Below are positions 20,933-30,876 of a DNA stretch of 31,272 nt, one piece after another (positions within the stretch are counted from its first letter, which is position 1; every line of letters begins with the position of its first letter). The translations under genes and the position numbers were made by a program. This DNA comes from a virus. The notes below the pieces were generated by a model. It was not told the DNA's origin and made no database searches. It was given only the letters and a program-made list of their open reading frames with translations. The stretch spans positions 1 through 31,272 of IMG/VR virus record IMGVR_UViG_3300043430_000010; one strand, given 5' to 3'.

Positions 20933-22156
20933 TTATTCTTTCTGAAATGTTATCCTGTTATATGCTTCACTTGAAATATTCGCAAAAGGTGCATCAAATT
21001 CTTTAATTGCTTTAAAATATAAAAGTGGTTGCGATGCAAATGTACCAAAATTATTTTGAATTTCTAATTTTAATCTAAAATGAACAAAAGTTTTATTATG
21101 ATAAAAATTAACTGTTTTAGATTCCATAGATTGAACCGTTGATTGGTTTAAACCTTTTTTTGTTTTAAATGCTCTTTTTCCACTTCCACAACATCTATAA
21201 AGTTTTGAAGCTAAAATGCCCCCATCAATTCTACCACTACTAAAATAATTTTCAATATTTATATTAAAATATTGTTCTTCATTTAATATTTGATGTTTTA
21301 CAATTCTTGTAAATTCTTCTTCAATATTCAAATTATTGTCTTTGTTGACTATTAAAATTGAATTTGTTGATTGTAATTTATAATTGTTTAAACTTAAAAA
21401 TTTATTTCCTTTCAATCCCGTTCTTTTTGCGGGTGTATATCTCTCAATTACTAACTTTGGATTAAAATCTTTTATTTTTTCAAAATTCTTAACTTTTATA
21501 CCTAAAAAGCTACAAAATAACTTAAAAAGTATTAATTCATTTGGGTCTGAATTTGGAATCCCATATTCAACAAACGTTGCACAATTAATTTCATTGTATT
21601 TGTCGTTTGAGTTTGTCAAACTGAATTTGTTTCCAGTAAAGAAATCAATTTCAACATTATTAAAATAATCAATGTTTTTGATTAGTTCTAAAACACAAAT
21701 TTTTGATTCATTGGCTTGATATGTGTAATTGATATTATTTGCGTTTGGCGTTACATCAATTTGATAAATTTCATTATTGTTATTGTCATTCGCTGCAAAA
21801 AAAGATTTAAAAACAAAATAACAAGAACGACCAACGTAATCTTTAAAATGAATTAAATCGCCACTTGACAAAGTTTGCAAAACAATTCCGAAATCATTCA
21901 AATCGTTTGTCAATTTTGATGTTATAATTCCAAGCCCGTTCACATCATTCAATGCACCGTTTAAAAATAATTCGCCTGGATTTGCAACACCTTGATATGT
22001 GGCTTTTGCCGTGAACGGCGAACCAACATATTTTCCTTGTTTTGACATAAATTCAGTTACATAATCATTGTGTTTTTGTGCCAATATTTGACCAATTCCG
22101 GCGTTTGGATCAATTGCAATGTCCAAATTTTGTTTTAAAATATCAAAGTTATCCAT
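20933..22156 (-). CDS. Fibre-like tail protein with a compositionally distinct C-terminal part (407 aa)
   Basis: The first 120 residues (IDPNAGIGQILAQKHNDYVTEF, then TSKLTNDLNDFGIVLQTLSSGDLIHFKDYVGRS) look like a conserved structural domain and use the phage's usual codons. From about residue 125 on, the coding style changes: Leu is mostly TTA and the DNA is more AT-rich, with many Asn and Lys. This fits a conserved attachment domain joined to a swapped receptor-binding part. The gene ends directly in the triple stem-loop array. A near-match -7 element (TAACTTTA, 22178-22171) lies just upstream, so it could be an independent transcription unit. Function is inferred from position. Confidence 0.6.
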   Translation of the reverse strand: MDNFDILKQNLDIAIDPNAGIGQILAQKHNDYVTEFMSKQGKYVGSPFTAKATYQGVANPGELFLNGALNDVNGLGIITSKLTNDLNDFGIVLQTLSSGDLIHFKDYVGRSCYFVFKSFFAANDNNNNEIYQIDVTPNANNINYTYQANESKICVLELIKNIDYFNNVEIDFFTGNKFSLTNSNDKYNEINCATFVEYGIPNSDPNELILFKLFCSFLGIKVKNFEKIKDFNPKLVIERYTPAKRTGLKGNKFLSLNNYKLQSTNSILIVNKDNNLNIEEEFTRIVKHQILNEEQYFNINIENYFSSGRIDGGILASKLYRCCGSGKRAFKTKKGLNQSTVQSMESKTVNFYHNKTFVHFRLKLEIQNNFGTFASQPLLYFKAIKEFDAPFANISSEAYNRITFQKE

Positions 22157-22188
22157 TTTTAATTTTTTTGTAAAGTTAGTATTTATTT

Positions 22189-24720
22189 TTATTCGTATTT
22201 GTCTTCATAACGTGATTCATATTTTCCAAATTCAAACGAACCGCCGTTTGCAAAACAACCAACACGGCCCGTGATTCGATAACGAATTGCATCATCCAAT
22301 AAATCCGGATCAATCAAACATTTTGTCGTTAATCTTTTCAACGTTGCATCAACTTCAATTTTCAATTTTGTTTGACCTGGTAACGGAATCAACGGATTGT
22401 CATTTTCTGAACCCCAAACCGATGATAATTGTCGCATTTGCATTATTCCGGCGCCTTTGTCAATTTCAATTGTTGCAGTTGCATAAACATTAGTGATGTC
22501 CCACGTGCCGCCGTCCATAATTTCATATTCAATTTCAAGTCGTGTTGGTTCGTTTGAAATAATCACGCCAAGTGGTCGCCCGCTTATTGGGTCCGTTCCA
22601 ACATTTAACAACGTATTATCGGAATCACGATAATAACGATGTTGTGTTGAAATCAATTGATTCAAATCATAATCTTTGAATTTGAATTTGAATTTATTTT
22701 TATAACGTTTCAATTCATTATTTTCAACCGCATCAATTTCAGTGTAAAAATTCATTTGCCATCCGATGGTGTTTAAATAATGAATCCAATCATTGTGAAA
22801 ACCATTATTTAATTCAGTCGCACTGAAAAAATCATTCGGCATTCCTGGAAAGTTAATCCAATCTTCATAACGAATTTTAAATGCGTAAAATGCTAAATAT
22901 CCAAAACGGCCGCCAGAATCAAGTGATGGTTCACGATTTATTTTCAACCAATTTTTGTTGTTTCCATTTTCCAATTTGAAACCTCTTGTTTGATTCAAAT
23001 TGAATTGCGGCACACCGTTTGCATCATCGAAAAATTGTGTCATATCAACATCGAATTTTTCCAATATTTTTTTCACGCCGGTACTTGGATTGTATATTTC
23101 AATCGCAAATCGCATTTTTTTAAATTCGGTTGTGATTGGGTCCAATTGAAATGGTAAACGACACAAAACATCATCTTGAACAAATCCGTCATATTCATCA
23201 ACACCAATTGCATTTTCATCAAATGGATGTTCTAAAAATGCGTTTTGAATGTATGGATATGGACCCGCCGGCGGAACCGTTTTAATCATAGAATTCAAAT
23301 CGACTAATAATGAAACACGGTCGGAAAAATTACGAACCAATGTTTGATCCGCAACCGATAACCACAATACATATTTTCGGTCATCATCATTTCGTGCATC
23401 AAAAAATAAATAAAAATTCGGATTTGGTGTGAAAATAATTTCAAATGAAATTTTTCCGCCGCCAATATCCGTAAATTTTACATTTTTAGTGTCGATTGAT
23501 GCACTATTTAAACCACCGCCAACATTTGTCAATGGATAAAATGTCCCGACTTTGAAACCGTCCGTTGTTGTTCCCGTGTTCATAAATGTATTTTGATAAA
23601 ACGGCGTTTCTTTGTTTTTATAATCTTCTTCAAATTTTGGAACCCAAATGAAACCAAAACCACATTCAGTATTTGTGTTAATATTTTGAACACCGGAAAC
23701 AATCCCTTTCACTTTTGTTGGTGCAAAATAATCAATTGCATCAACCGGATTTCCATTGTCATCAAAATACTGTAATGATTCAATAACAAAATTATTTTCA
23801 AGTTCATTATAATTTTCATCGAACCAACCGGTGTTTCCAAGTCGGGCCGTTTTTTTCATATCATTTTGAATCAATGTGTTTGGATTGTTCCATTTTGGAT
23901 AAAATAATATTTGAAAATTATCAGTCAACGAACCATCGCCAAGTAAATAATCCGGCATTTGATGATCCGTAAAATTTGAAATATTTTCAAAAAATGATGA
24001 AATTAAATATTGCAATTCAAATTCGTATTGATAAACATTTTGTGATCCTGATTTTAATCCAAGGCGCTTAACATTTACAGTTAGCACACTCATTCCGGAT
24101 TGCATACCGACCGCATTCATTGATGAATTAATATTTACGGGTTGTGATTTTACATTTGGTTGAACAAACATTGTTGTTGTTCCGTCAATAAACGAATCAA
24201 GTGATGAATTTTCAGAATTTTCATTTGAAATGTGTCCGTATATTATTCTGCATCCTTCGGGTTCAACATTGGCCCACATTTTAACATCAAAAATTCGTTG
24301 ATTTCCACGGTCGTATGGATGTGTTTCAGTTGGTAAATTACTATAATTTGCAGTGTCCCAACCCCAAGGCAAAGGCAAATCGTAAGCCATTGATGAAACT
24401 TCCATCACATCATTATACAATTGTAAAATTGTTGATGTTGATTTTAAAATAACATTCCAAGCATCGGAAACATAATGAAATTGATATGTAACCGTTTGAC
24501 CAATATCAAACCCGTAATCCGACCATTTTTTGCCGCTTGTTAATTTGAATGTTTTGTTGGTTGTATTCAATTCTATAGTTTCGGCATTTGTTGCATAAAA
24601 ATCAACGGATGCCTCACATCCGATTTTTAACGTTTGCCATTCGCCAACATTTCCCAACAACCAATTTGTGGTTCCGGATGTGAATATTTCGTTATAAATT
24701 CTATTTGTTACCTTGACCAT
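22189..24720 (-). CDS. Large tail or baseplate protein (843 aa)
   Basis: This long soluble protein consists of repeated beta-type segments rich in aromatic residues, Asp and Asn (WLLGNVGEWQTLKIGCEASVDFY at the start; RYRITGRVGCFANGGSFEFGKYESRYEDKYE at the end). It has no membrane helix, signal peptide or recognisable enzyme motif. It lies after the tape-measure and membrane-segment tail proteins, where central baseplate or tail-tip proteins are encoded. The ATG at 24720 overlaps the preceding small gene by 20 nt. The family is not recognised, and a structural role is inferred from size and position. Confidence 0.65.
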   Translation of the reverse strand: MVKVTNRIYNEIFTSGTTNWLLGNVGEWQTLKIGCEASVDFYATNAETIELNTTNKTFKLTSGKKWSDYGFDIGQTVTYQFHYVSDAWNVILKSTSTILQLYNDVMEVSSMAYDLPLPWGWDTANYSNLPTETHPYDRGNQRIFDVKMWANVEPEGCRIIYGHISNENSENSSLDSFIDGTTTMFVQPNVKSQPVNINSSMNAVGMQSGMSVLTVNVKRLGLKSGSQNVYQYEFELQYLISSFFENISNFTDHQMPDYLLGDGSLTDNFQILFYPKWNNPNTLIQNDMKKTARLGNTGWFDENYNELENNFVIESLQYFDDNGNPVDAIDYFAPTKVKGIVSGVQNINTNTECGFGFIWVPKFEEDYKNKETPFYQNTFMNTGTTTDGFKVGTFYPLTNVGGGLNSASIDTKNVKFTDIGGGKISFEIIFTPNPNFYLFFDARNDDDRKYVLWLSVADQTLVRNFSDRVSLLVDLNSMIKTVPPAGPYPYIQNAFLEHPFDENAIGVDEYDGFVQDDVLCRLPFQLDPITTEFKKMRFAIEIYNPSTGVKKILEKFDVDMTQFFDDANGVPQFNLNQTRGFKLENGNNKNWLKINREPSLDSGGRFGYLAFYAFKIRYEDWINFPGMPNDFFSATELNNGFHNDWIHYLNTIGWQMNFYTEIDAVENNELKRYKNKFKFKFKDYDLNQLISTQHRYYRDSDNTLLNVGTDPISGRPLGVIISNEPTRLEIEYEIMDGGTWDITNVYATATIEIDKGAGIMQMRQLSSVWGSENDNPLIPLPGQTKLKIEVDATLKRLTTKCLIDPDLLDDAIRYRITGRVGCFANGGSFEFGKYESRYEDKYE

Positions 24721-24946
24721 TTTTGATAGTATTTAAAAGTTCTTGTACCGCTTTTGTGTCGCCGTTTTTTGCTAATTGAATAATTTTTGCAGTTTTATTT
24801 TTTATTTCTTCAATTTTTGGTTTGTCGGATTCCGGCGCTTTTCTTAATGTTTCCGCCATTAATTCATCTAATAAACTCATTGATTTTGACAATTCATTTG
24901 ATGCTGCTTGCGATGATTTTAAAAGTTCATTTATAAATTTACTCAT
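24701..24946 (-). CDS. Small helical protein of the tail operon (81 aa)
   Basis: The sequence is almost entirely helix-forming and charged (FINELLKSSQAASNELSKSMSLLDELMAETL, then PKIEEIKNKTAKIIQLAKNGDTKAVQELLNTIK). It could be a small coiled-coil tail component or assembly factor. Its ATG forms an ATGA overlap with the 587-residue tail protein, implying coupled translation. Confidence 0.65.
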   Translation of the reverse strand: MSKFINELLKSSQAASNELSKSMSLLDELMAETLRKAPESDKPKIEEIKNKTAKIIQLAKNGDTKAVQELLNTIKNGQGNK

Positions 24947-26706
24947 AACAATTCAATTTTAAGATTGTTTGTATATTTCTTTTTAACACGATAATCAAGT
25001 TTTGCTTTTCCACGATATGGATTGTAAACAACTTTTTCAATTTGATATTCATTCCCTTGAGAATCAACCGCATTATTATTGTCCAAAATTAATGCAAAAT
25101 CTTGTATTGTCATTCCTACCGGTTCATCTTTATATCTATAAAATTGATTGTGAACGCCTTGATATTCTGCAAATGAATTTATAAAATGATATTTGTCCCA
25201 CAACAAACGTGAATCAACCAATTGTCGTTGGTTGTTTGCCAATTTGTCGCCGTTCATCACAACAACTTTTCCAACTGTTAAAAAATGTGATGACAATAAT
25301 AATGAACCAATTCGATTTTCGATTTGTGATGCAAAATTTGTTCCGCCGCCAAATATCCCCGTAATATTATCAACTAATTGACCAAGAAATTTCAATATTT
25401 CTTCGACCGCAGTCAATCCGGTTTTTTCTTTTCCGATTGAAAACGGAATTGAAATTTGGGCTAAATTTTTAATATTTACAAATTGTGGATTGATTGTTGT
25501 TAATGGTGTTGTTATCGCTTGAAAAACTCGGCCGGCTTGGTCATCAAGTGTGTTTTGGTCTTGAATATCATATTGCCAAAATATGTTGTAATTCGATAAC
25601 ATTTCATTTGTGTTGAATTGAAATTGTTGCAATTTTCTTTCTTGATTGGAAAAGAAATCCGGCATTTGATACGTGGACGGCGTTTGAAACGCATCTTTTC
25701 TTTCAAATAAAAATACATTGTTTATTATTCGATAATCGGCATTGAACATTTCTTTCATCGTTCGGATCAAATCGCCTGGTGTGTAAATTGGGCCGGCATT
25801 ACTTGGATAACCATATTCACCAGATTCGCCGCCTTTTCGGTCTTTGTTTGGAATGCAAACCCAATCTTTCAAATCATTTTGCAACAATGATGATTGAAAA
25901 CCAAGGCCCAAATATTGACACATTTTTTCGGTCATTTTTAAAAATGTCATTCCTAAATGATAACGTTTTTTAGGCATCAATTGTTCAAACAATTCTTCGA
26001 TTAAATTTTTCATTGCAATAACAATCGCAATTGTATAAATGATTCGTGCAACGACCTCAAGTGCTGCATAAACATAATCGCCCAAATCCCACGCCGTAAC
26101 GACACCGGCACCAAGTCCAACGGAAACACCAATGACAGGTGTTGATGCGTTCACAATGATTGCGATTGCTTTTGCGATGTTTTCAATGTTTTCAATTAAT
26201 TCTTTAGTCATCATATAAATTGACATTGACAAAACAATTAATTGCATCCCGTCCGGAACATAATTGATGACATACGGAACACGTACAAAATCGCCGTCCG
26301 TTATAATTCCTTGGTCATACAAATATGCAAATGAAAACGCATCGGCGACATCATTCAACCAATCATCGCCTTTTTCTTTTTTCAAAGAACACACGATTTC
26401 TTCGCCGCCAATCACGGTCATTTCTTCGGTCATATCTAAATAACCTTTGAATTTGAATGTTGGATTTGTGAGTTCGCCAACTAAAATTTCATACGGAACG
26501 CCCTCAAATATTCCAACGCCGCCGGTCATTCCATTCAATGCACGTTGTTGTAAATATTCATTTGCTTCATTTACAAATGCCAAATCCGACACATTAATTG
26601 CGCCGGATTCTTTTTTATTTAACCAATCAACTGTAATTTCAAGATCACGCCAATTTCTTGGTTCGCCAAGGTCTTGGCCATTTATTAAGTGAAATATATT
26701 TGCCAT
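24943..26706 (-). CDS. Tail protein with internal hydrophobic segments (587 aa)
   Basis: The N-terminus (IFHLINGQDLGEPRNWRDLEITVDWLN) and the C-terminus (QGNEYQIEKVVYNPYRGKAKLDYRVKKKYT) are strand-rich and soluble-looking. Residues about 145-240 contain two or three hydrophobic stretches (AKAIAIIVNASTPVIGVSVG, then ALEVVARIIYTIAIVIAM), unusual in a tail protein. It follows the tape-measure gene by 2 nt, the place of distal-tail or tail-hub proteins. The hydrophobic core might insert into the host membrane during DNA entry. I cannot assign a named family. Confidence 0.62.
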   Translation of the reverse strand: MANIFHLINGQDLGEPRNWRDLEITVDWLNKKESGAINVSDLAFVNEANEYLQQRALNGMTGGVGIFEGVPYEILVGELTNPTFKFKGYLDMTEEMTVIGGEEIVCSLKKEKGDDWLNDVADAFSFAYLYDQGIITDGDFVRVPYVINYVPDGMQLIVLSMSIYMMTKELIENIENIAKAIAIIVNASTPVIGVSVGLGAGVVTAWDLGDYVYAALEVVARIIYTIAIVIAMKNLIEELFEQLMPKKRYHLGMTFLKMTEKMCQYLGLGFQSSLLQNDLKDWVCIPNKDRKGGESGEYGYPSNAGPIYTPGDLIRTMKEMFNADYRIINNVFLFERKDAFQTPSTYQMPDFFSNQERKLQQFQFNTNEMLSNYNIFWQYDIQDQNTLDDQAGRVFQAITTPLTTINPQFVNIKNLAQISIPFSIGKEKTGLTAVEEILKFLGQLVDNITGIFGGGTNFASQIENRIGSLLLSSHFLTVGKVVVMNGDKLANNQRQLVDSRLLWDKYHFINSFAEYQGVHNQFYRYKDEPVGMTIQDFALILDNNNAVDSQGNEYQIEKVVYNPYRGKAKLDYRVKKKYTNNLKIELL

Positions 26707-26708
26707 AA

Positions 26709-29700
26709 TTAAAAACGTTTTTTTCTAAGTTGATAATGATTGCGAACGGTTTTATTTTTCGATTGAACTGTTTCAACAAATTCCAAAATATTGTCCGATA
26801 ATTTCAAAACATCTAAATTTTGAACCGGTTTTTTTTCAATTGCATTTTTCACATCACGCATTTCGTTAATCAACATCGAATCACTTGATGATTTCGGAAC
26901 AATCATTTGAACAAATTGTTCACGTTGACCGGAAAAGAAATTTGAATCAACTTGACCAAGTCCGGCTAATTCTTTCATTTTATAAAAATTATCTTTTCCA
27001 AGATTTGCCATTTCACGCTTCGACAAAATGCCTTCTTGACCCTCAACCAAAATCGGAATTCCGCCGTGTTTTCCATTATGTGAACGGCCACGAAATATTC
27101 CATTTGATGGCAATTTGTCTTCTACAACACCACCATCGCCGAATGATGCCGCAATTGATTCAAGAATTGCAAAATCCCGTAATGCTTTCAAAATTGGGTT
27201 TTCATCGCCTTTGTTTGAATAATTTGTGTATGATGTATAAAGCGCTTTTATTTTTTCAAGTCGTTCTTGTTTCTTTTGGCTTTTTATCAATTCGGCTTCA
27301 CGATCCGCCAATGCACGTTGTTCAAACGCAAGCGTGTTTTGCATTCCGTTTTTCGCTCGTTCTTCTTGTTTGTCAACCATTTCGCCTTGTTTGTCCACAA
27401 GTTTTTCTTGACTTTGAATGATTTTCGCATTCACTTCAAGTAATTTATCTAAAATCAAACCGATAATGTTTTGAATGTTTTCGACAAATTTTTTATATTC
27501 AAGTTCGGCTTTTTCGTTGTTTTCTTTTATCTGGTTCAATCGGTCATCCAAATAACCTTGTTCAATTTCTTTCAACAAATCTTGTTTTTCTTGCAACAAT
27601 TCGATTTCACGTTGTGAACCTTTTTCAACGGTTGTTAATTCTTCATTGATTGCCGCAATACGGTTTGATTTTCGGTTTAAATCGGCATCTTCAGAAATTG
27701 ATGTGCGTTCTTTTTCAAGTTCCGCAAGTTCTTTCATTATTTTATCACGGTCCCGTTTTGAAATATTGTATTTATCAATCGCATTTCCTTTTTTGTCATA
27801 CGTTGTTGTTTTTGATTTTTCCAATAAATCATTCAATTCACGAACCCTGGAGTTGATGCGTTCCAAATTTGAAAGTTCCAAACCACCAACGGCAAAATCA
27901 TTTTTCAATTGTTTGAAATTAATCCCAGCCAAAACAAGTTCTTTATTTAATTCACTAAAATCTTTCACGCCGTTTCTTGTTTCAACCATAAATTCACGAA
28001 AACGATTAATGTCAACTTGATTAATCCCAAAACCTTGTAATTGTTCATTTAATTTCACAATATCATTAACCGCCAATTCAACATCATTAACTAAAACTTT
28101 AAAATCGCCGTTTTCATCAAATTTTATTTTGAATTTCAATTTCAATCCCATATTTGCCGCTTCTTTCGTAAATTCATCAAGTTCACGTGATGCGTTCGCA
28201 CGAAATACCAAAATGAAACGATTAAATTCATCAACACGTTTTTTGAAATTTCGTGTGATGTCATTCACGTATTGTTCACTAATATTTTTTTCGGTGTCAA
28301 TCAAATCAATTAATAAATCCAAATTTTGTTCAAAAATATCACGATTGATTTCACGTTGTTTTTTGGCGTTTTCTTCTTTGCCAAGTGCCAATTCATTTTC
28401 CGCTTTTATAACTTCTAAAAGTGCGTTTTGTTGTTCATCAATTAATTCATTTGAAATTTCCAAATCGACACCACGTTGTTGTGCTAATTTTTGAACTTGT
28501 TCCGCAAATGCCACGCCCTCGGCTTGCATATTCAAACTCGATGCCTCAACAACATTCGCCAAAACATTTTGTTTTACTTTATTGTTTGCGACATCAAGTT
28601 GTTTTTTGGCGATTTCTAATTGTTTTTGATTCAACAACGTTTGTTGTGTCAATGCAAGTTTAGCATTATACAATTGCGTTTTTAATGACCTGGTTGAATC
28701 ATCCGCACGTAATTGTGTGATTGCCAATTTTCCATTCAATCGTTCAACTTCACGTGATAAACGGCGCACTTGGTCTTCGATTTTAAATGCTTTGTCAATA
28801 TATTCCAATCCTTGCACAATCGCTTTCGTTCCGTCTTTGAACGCTTCGCCAACATCTTTGAATGTTTTTTTCAATTTGTCGCCGGCATCGGAAAAATCGC
28901 CACTAAAAAAATCAATCAACGCACCGCCAACACCTTTGATGATTGTCAATGAAACTTTTCCAAACGTGATGAATGCACTTGATAATGACATCATAACTTT
29001 TTCCATACGAACCGCACCGGCACGTGAACTTCCAAACAATGATGATAACGCCGCTAATGCAACCAAGATCAAACCAATCACGGACGCTTTCAAAACTTTG
29101 TTCAATTTACCGAATGAAATTGAAAATTTTTGAAGTGCATTTGCATTGTTCCCAAGCGCTTCTTCCATTTCTTGAATTTCTTGTTTTGATTTCATCAATC
29201 CGCCAAGTAATCCATCAAGTGCGGCATCAAGTCCCGCAATATTTGTTTTAAATAAATTTGATGATTTTAAAGCGTTGTTAATGGCTTCTTCATAATTTCC
29301 GATATTGATTTTGTTTTGAATAAATTTATCACTGTTATCGCTTAAAATGTCGGTCAATTCATTTATTTCATCATTGAATGCTTTTATTTTTTCGGCTTCG
29401 GCTTCCATATCCAATGATTGAACCACGACACGCAATGCGGCGATTCGTTCACGCACATCATTCAATGTTTTCGCCTCTTCTTTTTGCAAAACAATATTCG
29501 CTTCAATCAATTTTTGTTCCGCTTTTGAAACTTGATTTAATGCCAATAATTCTTTTTGTTGTTTGTTGATTTCGGCGGTTAATTCTTTCATCATTAATTT
29601 CGCCCGACCTCTTGCAATTGCGGCATCTTCTACAGAAACGGCACCGGTTTTTTCAAGTTCATTAACCGCTTTCAATGCGACTTTGTGTTGTTCCAATTGA

Positions 29701-30110
29701 ACAAATAAATCATCAAGTGCTTTTGTTGATTCAACTTGCGATTTTTTGCTTTGTTTTCGTGCCTTGATTTCATCTTTGACACTATCGGTCAATTCATCAT
29801 TTGCTTCGGTTAATTTTTCCGTTTGTTTGGCTAATTTTTTTTGTGCATCGGCGTATTCTTTTGAAATCTTTTCAAGTTCGGTTTGTGCTTTTGCGTATTT
29901 TTCCGACATCGCCAACATATCTTCCACCAACGTTTCATATTTTTTGAAACCTGCGATGTCATCGAAATTGAACGCTTCGGAAAATTCTTTTTTTATTCGT
30001 TTTGCATCAGCAATCAAATCATCGCCAAGTTTTGCAAAATCGCTTTTCACTTTGTCCATTCCGCCGTCATCGTTGAAAAACTCGGAATAATTAAATAAAA
30101 TACTATCCAT
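26709..30110 (-). CDS. Tail tape-measure protein (1133 aa)
   Basis: Length, domain plan and position fit a tape-measure protein. Residues 1-330 and about 600-960 are long charged coiled coils. Residues about 338-362 (KASVIGLILVALAALSSLF) and 375-400 are hydrophobic, as in tape measures that enter the host membrane. The C-terminal region contains FGDGGVVEDKLPSNGIFRGRSHNGKHGGIPILVEGQEGILSKREM, a Gly-rich segment typical of tape-measure C-termini. The protein sets tail length and helps DNA entry. It implies a siphovirus or myovirus, not a podovirus. No peptidase or lysozyme domain is visible. Confidence 0.88.
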   Translation of the reverse strand: MDSILFNYSEFFNDDGGMDKVKSDFAKLGDDLIADAKRIKKEFSEAFNFDDIAGFKKYETLVEDMLAMSEKYAKAQTELEKISKEYADAQKKLAKQTEKLTEANDELTDSVKDEIKARKQSKKSQVESTKALDDLFVQLEQHKVALKAVNELEKTGAVSVEDAAIARGRAKLMMKELTAEINKQQKELLALNQVSKAEQKLIEANIVLQKEEAKTLNDVRERIAALRVVVQSLDMEAEAEKIKAFNDEINELTDILSDNSDKFIQNKINIGNYEEAINNALKSSNLFKTNIAGLDAALDGLLGGLMKSKQEIQEMEEALGNNANALQKFSISFGKLNKVLKASVIGLILVALAALSSLFGSSRAGAVRMEKVMMSLSSAFITFGKVSLTIIKGVGGALIDFFSGDFSDAGDKLKKTFKDVGEAFKDGTKAIVQGLEYIDKAFKIEDQVRRLSREVERLNGKLAITQLRADDSTRSLKTQLYNAKLALTQQTLLNQKQLEIAKKQLDVANNKVKQNVLANVVEASSLNMQAEGVAFAEQVQKLAQQRGVDLEISNELIDEQQNALLEVIKAENELALGKEENAKKQREINRDIFEQNLDLLIDLIDTEKNISEQYVNDITRNFKKRVDEFNRFILVFRANASRELDEFTKEAANMGLKLKFKIKFDENGDFKVLVNDVELAVNDIVKLNEQLQGFGINQVDINRFREFMVETRNGVKDFSELNKELVLAGINFKQLKNDFAVGGLELSNLERINSRVRELNDLLEKSKTTTYDKKGNAIDKYNISKRDRDKIMKELAELEKERTSISEDADLNRKSNRIAAINEELTTVEKGSQREIELLQEKQDLLKEIEQGYLDDRLNQIKENNEKAELEYKKFVENIQNIIGLILDKLLEVNAKIIQSQEKLVDKQGEMVDKQEERAKNGMQNTLAFEQRALADREAELIKSQKKQERLEKIKALYTSYTNYSNKGDENPILKALRDFAILESIAASFGDGGVVEDKLPSNGIFRGRSHNGKHGGIPILVEGQEGILSKREMANLGKDNFYKMKELAGLGQVDSNFFSGQREQFVQMIVPKSSSDSMLINEMRDVKNAIEKKPVQNLDVLKLSDNILEFVETVQSKNKTVRNHYQLRKKRF

Positions 30111-30111
30111 T

Positions 30112-30873
30112 TTAATTTTTGTTTTTTGAATGTTTTTCTTTCAAATGTTCAACGGTTGAGTAAAATGTAAACGTTGATATTTCTTGCAAATTTTGACCGG
30201 TCAATTCCGTTACAGCAATTCCGAATTTTTGAAAATCAACTTCAAGTATTCGTTCCATATTGTCATCTTTCCAAACGTTCCAAATATTCGGTTTATCATT
30301 TTCAAGAATTTCTTTTTCCAAATCATATAAATTTTGATTCACGGAATCAGTTTTTAAAATGATTTTGTCAAGCATCGCATCAATTCTTTTTTTTCTCAAT
30401 GCGGTTTGTTCTTTATTTCCGTTTTTTGGAAAATACATTGGAAAATAAACGACCAATTCGGTTTCGATTTTTTTTTTTACTTCCCGTAATTTCGTGATTG
30501 ATGTTTCAATGTCAAAACCGATATTGTTTAAATGAATCAATATTTGTTCCAAATCATCTGGTGCAAATGTTTCATATTTGACATCATCAATTCGATGAAT
30601 CATAATTGCAAAAGTTCTTCCGACCGGCGTTTGTTCATTGTACGCATTGTAAACGGTCATTCTTCTATTTTCCAATTCTTTTATCGCTTCCGGAACCATA
30701 TTTTTTTTCAAAAACGCCATTGTTTTTTCGGTTCTTTTGTCATAATCGGAAAAATCATTTCCGACTTCCGATGCAATCATTTGATATTTGTTGAATTTTT
30801 GAAATCTAAGAATCGGAAGTTTTTGAATGGAATCATAAATTTCGATTTCGTGTTTGCCGAATTTGTAAATCAT
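30112..30873 (-). CDS. Protein in the tail-assembly chaperone position (253 aa)
   Basis: The protein is soluble and mostly helical, beginning MIYKFGKHEIEIYDSIQKLP with a DYDKRTEKTMAFLKKNMV...ELENRRMTVYNAYNEQ region, and ending KEKHSKNKN. It lies 1 nt before the tape-measure gene, where tail-assembly chaperones are encoded. A run of 11 A residues on the coding strand (30478-30468, in VKKKIE) could cause ribosomal or polymerase slippage, as chaperone genes often use a frameshift. The -1 frame adds only about 19 residues, so this is uncertain. No named family is recognised. Confidence 0.62.
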   Translation of the reverse strand: MIYKFGKHEIEIYDSIQKLPILRFQKFNKYQMIASEVGNDFSDYDKRTEKTMAFLKKNMVPEAIKELENRRMTVYNAYNEQTPVGRTFAIMIHRIDDVKYETFAPDDLEQILIHLNNIGFDIETSITKLREVKKKIETELVVYFPMYFPKNGNKEQTALRKKRIDAMLDKIILKTDSVNQNLYDLEKEILENDKPNIWNVWKDDNMERILEVDFQKFGIAVTELTGQNLQEISTFTFYSTVEHLKEKHSKNKN

Positions 30874-30876
30874 AAG

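Noticed and set aside
17468-22156. Diversity-generating retroelement acting on the tail genes
   Set aside because: No reverse transcriptase gene and no near-identical template/variable repeat pair are visible in the window.
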